Below are positions 59,305 through 64,000 of a stretch of 64,000 bases of DNA, piece after piece (position 1 is the first letter of the stretch; each line of letters begins with the position of its first letter). The position numbers and the translations under genes are program-made. Where the stretch lies: NCBI GenBank assembly GCA_049325275.1, contig JBMOLU010000002.1, positions 496,001 through 560,000 on the forward strand, read 5' to 3'. The DNA comes from CAIQJJ01 sp049325275 (lineage in GTDB: Bacteria; Chloroflexota; Anaerolineae; Anaerolineales; UBA4823). Below the pieces are notes generated by a model. It saw only the letters and a list, made by a program, of their open reading frames with translations. It made no database searches and was not told the origin of the DNA.

Positions 59305-60410
59305 GCTCGTAAAGCCGCCAACAGTGCATCGGTGTGCTCGGGTTTCCCGACCGAAATACGGATGTGCTCGCGCAAACGCGGTGAGTCGAAATACCGGATC
59401 ATCAGACCGCGTTCGATCAGGTGATTTTTGAGCGCCTGTCCCGGCGACGTGTTTTCGTCTCCCCATCCGCCGGTGATGCGGCACAGGATGAAGTTGGATT
59501 TGCTCGGGTAAGGTTTTAGAAAAGAAACTTCCGACAACGACTCGGCCAGCCGTTCACGTTCCTGCGCCATCCGGTTAACGATTCCAGCGAGATAGTCGGC
59601 GTCTTCGAGCGAAGCAATCGCCGCCGCGCTGGCGGCCACGCTGACGTTGTAAGGCTGCTTGGCCTTCCACAGGGTTGGCATCAGCCACTGCGGGAAGGCG
59701 CCGTAGCCCACACGCAACCCGGCCAGCCCGGCCCACTTGCTGAAGGTGCGCATCACGATCAGGTTGTTGCGTTCGGGGACCTGCCGGAGCCTGGTTCCGC
59801 CTTCGCCCAGCCGTCCCTGTCCGGTGAACTCGATGTAGGCCTCATCGAGCACGACGAGCGTGGGCAGTTCCAGCAGTGCGTCGATCGTTTCGGGCGCAGG
59901 CAGCGAACCATCGGGGTTATTGGGCGTGGGCAGGAAGAAGGCCTTCGGGCGGTAAGTTTCCACGGCCTTGCGGATGGCCTCCAAATCCAGCGAAAAATCC
60001 TCCCGCCGCGGCGCTTCCACCACCTGCCCGGCATTCAGGCGCGTGTCGAAGGCATACATGCCAAACGTCGGTGGGCAGATGAGTGCTTTTTCACCCGGTT
60101 CGAGCAGCACGCGCAGCAGCAGATCGAGCAGTTCGTCTACACCCGCCCCCGCCAGCAAGTATTCTGCCGGCACACCGCTGAACGCTGCCAGCGCCGCCCG
60201 CAGGCTGCGGCTTTCAGGATCGGGGTAAACGTGTGCGTACTGGAGTTCCGCCAGGGCCTGGCGCACGCGTGGCGATGGCCCGTAGGGGTTCTCGTTGGCG
60301 TCGAGCTTGACGATCGTCTCGGCGGCGCGCCCCATGCGCGCCGAAAGCACTTCGAATGGCTCGATGGGTGTGTAAGGGGGAAGTGATGTCAGGTGAGAAC
60401 GAGGTTGCAT
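59301..60410 (-). CDS. hisC: Histidinol-phosphate aminotransferase, copy 2
   Basis: The 369-residue protein is the tandem paralogue of the preceding hisC, with the same PLP lysine motif, LDANENPYGPSP and a comparable length. Its N-terminal 25 residues and C-terminal ~95 residues differ from copy 1 (for example LKPYPSKSNFILCRI against LQPYPTSSNFILCRI). It starts at 60410 with AAAGGGAT upstream, 12 bases after hisD. One copy may serve histidinol phosphate and the other an aromatic or other amino donor, as in some bacteria, but conversion argues for overlapping roles. Confidence 0.95.
   Translation of the reverse strand: MQPRSHLTSLPPYTPIEPFEVLSARMGRAAETIVKLDANENPYGPSPRVRQALAELQYAHVYPDPESRSLRAALAAFSGVPAEYLLAGAGVDELLDLLLRVLLEPGEKALICPPTFGMYAFDTRLNAGQVVEAPRREDFSLDLEAIRKAVETYRPKAFFLPTPNNPDGSLPAPETIDALLELPTLVVLDEAYIEFTGQGRLGEGGTRLRQVPERNNLIVMRTFSKWAGLAGLRVGYGAFPQWLMPTLWKAKQPYNVSVAASAAAIASLEDADYLAGIVNRMAQERERLAESLSEVSFLKPYPSKSNFILCRITGGWGDENTSPGQALKNHLIERGLMIRYFDSPRLREHIRISVGKPEHTDALLAALRA
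59587..60046. repeat. Gene-conversion tract in hisC copy 2
   Basis: This is the partner of the tract at 58481-58940. The boundary near 60046 is sharp: copy 2 continues cgaaggcatacatgcc where copy 1 has gcgtcgcgtacatctc. Confidence 0.85.
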
Positions 60411-60422
60411 GGATCGATCCCT

Positions 60423-61667
60423 TTATGCCGCTGTACGTTCTTCGGCTGCCCCTGCGTGCCCGTCCAGCCCTTCGGCGTGGGCAAGCAGCGCAGCAGCCGG
60501 AGCGATTTGTGCCGTTGTGGCTGCGTCGAGGGCGATCAAGCTGGTCAGGCGCACGAAATCCCAGACGTTGACCGGCGACGAGAAGCGCGCGCTGCCGGCC
60601 GTGGGCATGATATGGCTCGGCCCGGCGACGTAATCGCCCAGCACCTCGAAAGAATGTTCGCCGACGAAAATGCCGCCCGCATGGTGAATCTCCGGCACCC
60701 ACGCCCAGGGTTCGCGCACTGACAGGCACAGGTGCTCGGGTGCGTAGGCATCGGCCAGGCGCACGGCTTCGGCCACGTCATCCGTCAGCACGATTCCCGA
60801 CCCGGCCTCGAAGGTTTGCGTGATGATGGCTGCCCGCGCAAGTTTCTCGATGCGGCGGGCGATCTCGGCCTGGACCGCTTTTGCCAGGCTTCCCGAAGGG
60901 GTCAGCAGGACGGCCGAGGCCAGCACGTCGTGCTCTGCCTGCGCCAGCAGATCGGCGGCCACCCAGGCCGGGTTGGCCGCCTCGTCGGCGACGACGACGG
61001 TCTCGGTTGGGCCGGGCAGGCTTTCAATTCCCACCGTCCCGAAGACCAGTTTCTTGGCCAGCACGACGTAAATATTGCCCGGCCCAACGATTTTGTCTAC
61101 TTTCGGAATGCTTTCCGTGCCGTATGCCAGGGCGGCCACGGCCTGCGCCCCACCTACCTGGTATACGGCGCTCACCCCGGCGATGTCGGCGGCGACGAGC
61201 ACGATCGCTGCCGGGTTGGGCGGTGTGCAGACGATAATTTCTTTCACCCCGGCCACTTTTGCCGGGATGGCGGCGTGCAGCAGCGAAGATGGCAGGGGGG
61301 CGGTGCCGCCGGGCACGTACACACCCACCCGGTCGAGCGGGCTGACGATCTGCCCCAGCGTGCCGCCAAGCTCGTGCGTGATCCACGAAGTCAGGGGCTG
61401 CTTGCGGTGGAAGGCTTCCACGCGTGCCGCAGCCACCCGCAGGGCTTCGATCGCGTCTGTAGGGACTTGCATATAGGCAGCCTTAATCGCTTCCGCAGAG
61501 ATGCGAAACGCCGCCAGTTCGGCCCGGTCGAACCTGGCGCTGTACTCGCGTAGGGCTGCGTCGCCGCGGCTGCGCACGTCGGCCAGGATGGCGGCCACCC
61601 GTTCCAGGTAGGCCAAATCTTCGATAATCGGCTTGCGTTCGAGCCACGATTTTTCACGGATTTTCAT
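60423..61667 (-). CDS. hisD: Histidinol dehydrogenase
   Basis: The 414-residue zinc enzyme oxidises histidinol to histidine in two NAD-dependent steps, the last of the pathway. Conserved parts are VGVYVPGGTAPLPSSLLHAA, VGGAQAVAALAYGTESIPKV, IVGPGNIYV, and AEHDVLASAVLL with the zinc ligands, and HAGGIFVGEHSFEVLGDYVAG. It starts at 61667 after GGAGGA, 36 bases after hisG. The C-terminal ~20 residues are Ala/Gly-rich and non-conserved. Confidence 0.97.
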   Translation of the reverse strand: MKIREKSWLERKPIIEDLAYLERVAAILADVRSRGDAALREYSARFDRAELAAFRISAEAIKAAYMQVPTDAIEALRVAAARVEAFHRKQPLTSWITHELGGTLGQIVSPLDRVGVYVPGGTAPLPSSLLHAAIPAKVAGVKEIIVCTPPNPAAIVLVAADIAGVSAVYQVGGAQAVAALAYGTESIPKVDKIVGPGNIYVVLAKKLVFGTVGIESLPGPTETVVVADEAANPAWVAADLLAQAEHDVLASAVLLTPSGSLAKAVQAEIARRIEKLARAAIITQTFEAGSGIVLTDDVAEAVRLADAYAPEHLCLSVREPWAWVPEIHHAGGIFVGEHSFEVLGDYVAGPSHIMPTAGSARFSSPVNVWDFVRLTSLIALDAATTAQIAPAAALLAHAEGLDGHAGAAEERTAA

Positions 61668-61703
61668 CGGTTCCTCCACCACCGCAAGGGCATTTCCTTT
61701 GCC

Positions 61704-62714
61704 TTACGCCTGTGCTTTTGCTTGCAACTTCAAGTTCTCCAACATCGCCTTGTAGCGCGGCGGCTCTTCCTCGAAGATGTACGTCACGGGCGTCACGATC
61801 ACGCCGCTGCCGCCCACCGCGCGCAAGGCGCGTACGGCCGGGATCACTTCCACTTTGCGCACCACGATGCTGACGGAGCAGTAGGGTTCGCCGTCGCGGG
61901 TGAAGATGGGGGCGATCGTCGGCCCTTGCAGGCCGCTCAATTCGGCGCGGGCGAAGAGCGCCTGAGCAATTGTCGCCGGCGAATCGCCGCGCATATTGGC
62001 GATCACCAGGTAGTTCTCCTCCGCACGCAGGTGCGCTTCGATGTACTCGAGCATTTGCGAAATCAGCTTGAGGGCGGTGGGGTTGGTTTGCAGCTCGGCG
62101 CGGTTAGCGATCAACACGGCTTGCGAGTGCAAAATGTACCCATCTGCTAACGGGCGCAGGCGGTTGTCGCGCAGCGTTTGCCCTGATGCGATCAGATCGC
62201 AAATCATGTCTGCGTACCCGATGGCCGGGGCGACTTCGAGCGTGCCCTCCGCTTCGACTAGCGTGTAGCCGTGTATCTTTTGCGCTTCGAGAAAACGCTT
62301 GGTGAGCTTGAGAAAATGCGTAGCGACGCGCAGCGGCTGCGCCTGGCTGGCCGCATACCGGCGCAGTTCTTCTATCGTCTGAACAGGCCAGGCTTCCGGG
62401 ATGGCAAGACCCAACGAACACTGCCCGAACCCCAACGCATCGTGTACGACGATGATCTCGCCGTTGTCGCCGCGGCGCTCTTCGACGACATCCAGCCCGC
62501 TGATGCCGAAATCGACCGAGCCATCCCGCACGCTAACGACGATATCCGTCGGGCGCTGGAAGATGACCCGCAGGCCGGGCAGATCGGGCAGGCTGGCTTC
62601 ATACTGCCGCGGGTTGGGGCGGTAAACTTTCAAGCCGCAACGTTCCAAAAAACTGAGTGCATCCTCGGCCAGGCGGCCTTTGGACGGAAGGGATAGGCGA
62701 ATGGGACGGGGCAT
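61704..62714 (-). CDS. hisG: ATP phosphoribosyltransferase (long form)
   Basis: The 336-residue enzyme starts histidine synthesis by joining ATP and PRPP, and in the long form is inhibited by histidine through a C-terminal ACT-like domain (about 245-330). The signatures LSLPSKGRLAEDALSFL, DFGISGLDVVEE and ADMICDLIASGQTLRDN are intact. The start at 62714 has AAAGGA upstream. It is the first gene of the operon and lies just behind a terminator-like hairpin and a short His-containing open frame, which suggests transcription control. Confidence 0.95.
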   Translation of the reverse strand: MPRPIRLSLPSKGRLAEDALSFLERCGLKVYRPNPRQYEASLPDLPGLRVIFQRPTDIVVSVRDGSVDFGISGLDVVEERRGDNGEIIVVHDALGFGQCSLGLAIPEAWPVQTIEELRRYAASQAQPLRVATHFLKLTKRFLEAQKIHGYTLVEAEGTLEVAPAIGYADMICDLIASGQTLRDNRLRPLADGYILHSQAVLIANRAELQTNPTALKLISQMLEYIEAHLRAEENYLVIANMRGDSPATIAQALFARAELSGLQGPTIAPIFTRDGEPYCSVSIVVRKVEVIPAVRALRAVGGSGVIVTPVTYIFEEEPPRYKAMLENLKLQAKAQA

Positions 62715-62738
62715 AGGGCGATTATTCCTTTACGAAGA

Positions 62739-62768
62739 AAACAAAACCCCCCGGCCTGAACCGGGGGG
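62739..62768 (-). terminator. Intrinsic terminator in the hisG leader (attenuator)
   Basis: On the minus strand, CCCCCCGG-TTCAGG-CCGGGGGG is followed by TTTTGTTTTC, a textbook intrinsic terminator. It ends about 24 bases before the hisG start. No room for a promoter remains between it and hisG, so his transcription must pass through it. Confidence 0.85.
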
Positions 62769-62801
62769 CAAAAAGGCTTGTCATAGACAACAAACCCGAC
62801 A

Positions 62802-62811
62802 CCGGTCAGGC
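62802..62811 (-). promoter_or_regulatory. Putative antiterminator strand of the his attenuator
   Basis: The minus-strand sequence GCCTGACCGG can pair over ten bases with CCGGTTCAGGC in the 5' arm and loop of the terminator, with one bulged T. Pairing would stop the terminator from forming. It overlaps the stop codon of the leader frame. Confidence 0.5.
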
Positions 62812-62856
62812 GGAGGGCAGGTTGTCATGATGAGGGGTGCAAACGTTGAAGTTCAT
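62806..62856 (-). CDS. Putative his leader peptide
   Basis: A 16-residue open frame reads MNFNVCTPHHDNLPSA and stops with TGA at 62806. Two adjacent CAT (His) codons lie at 62827-62832. It starts about 3-6 bases after the predicted transcription start, so it would be translated as a leaderless message, which explains the lack of a ribosome-binding site. A ribosome stalled at the His codons would leave the antiterminator strand free, while one at the stop codon would cover it. Only two His codons are present, fewer than in enteric his leaders. Confidence 0.5.
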   Translation of the reverse strand: MNFNVCTPHHDNLPSA

Positions 62857-62866
62857 AACGGCTGCG

Positions 62867-62895
62867 AGTTTATCACGCACAAAAAACAGCGTCAA
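62867..62895 (-). promoter_or_regulatory. his operon promoter
   Basis: TTGACG (minus strand, 62890-62895), a 17-base spacer and TAAACT (62867-62872) preceded by TG-A form a good extended sigma70-type promoter. It lies 34 bases beyond the rpoB stop and just upstream of the leader frame. Confidence 0.6.
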
Positions 62896-62928
62896 CGCAC
62901 ATTTTGCACAAGGTTGAGCGGGCGGTGA

Positions 62929-64000
<1,072 letters not shown>

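Noticed and set aside
62747..62768. The GC hairpin read only as the rpoB terminator
   Set aside because: A good promoter and a short His-containing frame lie between rpoB and the hairpin, and hisG starts too close behind it to have its own promoter, so attenuation is the better reading, though a double role is possible.

Overview
The window is 64 kb of GC-rich, densely packed bacterial chromosome. The gene set suggests a Chloroflexota bacterium of the Anaerolineae/Caldilineae type: PASTA-less PknB kinases, FHA-winged-helix regulators, many PadR regulators, HD-GYP output proteins, a seven-gene Mrp antiporter, and an RpoB with a large insert that is not followed directly by rpoC. The lineage is inferred from gene content and style, not from a database match. 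I saw no rRNA, tRNA, CRISPR array or complete insertion sequence.

Layout. 0-7 kb: a CcmC-like membrane protein, a LysM surface protein, Maf, an FG-GAP lipoprotein, and an ECF sigma factor with a very large membrane-anchored putative anti-sigma protein. The lipoprotein and the sigma gene share a promoter-like motif. 7.2-15.1 kb (minus strand): a PadR-controlled accessory cluster with a NapH/CcoG-like membrane ferredoxin, a serine beta-lactamase-like hydrolase, a flavodoxin, a double flavoprotein, two alpha/beta hydrolases and a small membrane protein, split by a MITE-like element. 15.3-20.6 kb: a GIN-domain lipoprotein, a membrane protein, a PknB-type kinase, a ParB/SbnI-fold protein and an FHA-winged-helix regulator. 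20.6-21.2 kb: decayed coding remnants and small hairpin repeats. 21.3-22 kb: a PadR regulator with a Cys/His-rich N-terminal arm and a very Cys-rich small protein, behind a clear promoter and operator. 22-27 kb: leuS, a TIM-barrel sugar isomerase and a Gfo/Idh/MocA oxidoreductase. 27.2-33 kb: mrpABCDEFG. 33.2-37.1 kb: a LacI-regulated catabolic operon. 37.2-53.3 kb: a signalling island with three large histidine kinases, a single-domain receiver and two receiver-PAS-HD-GYP proteins, interrupted by an RraA-like gene and the malic enzyme maeB. 53.3-62.7 kb (minus strand): a histidine operon, transcribed hisG-hisD-hisC-hisC-cupin-hisB-DinB-hisA-hisH-hisF-phosphatase-hisE. 62.9 kb to the end: the 3' part of rpoB.

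The strongest lead is the hisG leader. It has a sigma70-type promoter, a probably leaderless 16-residue open frame with adjacent His codons, a sequence able to pair with the 5' side of a terminator, and the terminator itself just before hisG. That is the layout expected of a ribosome-mediated histidine attenuator. Other leads are a histidine-phosphatase-superfamily gene inside the his operon, which has no recognised histidinol-phosphate phosphatase; two tandem hisC genes homogenised by gene conversion; a recurrent GAF module with a GTYGTD signature; two dispersed palindromes with compensatory arm changes; a MITE-like element with two copies; and a putative metal-linked PadR/Cys-rich pair.
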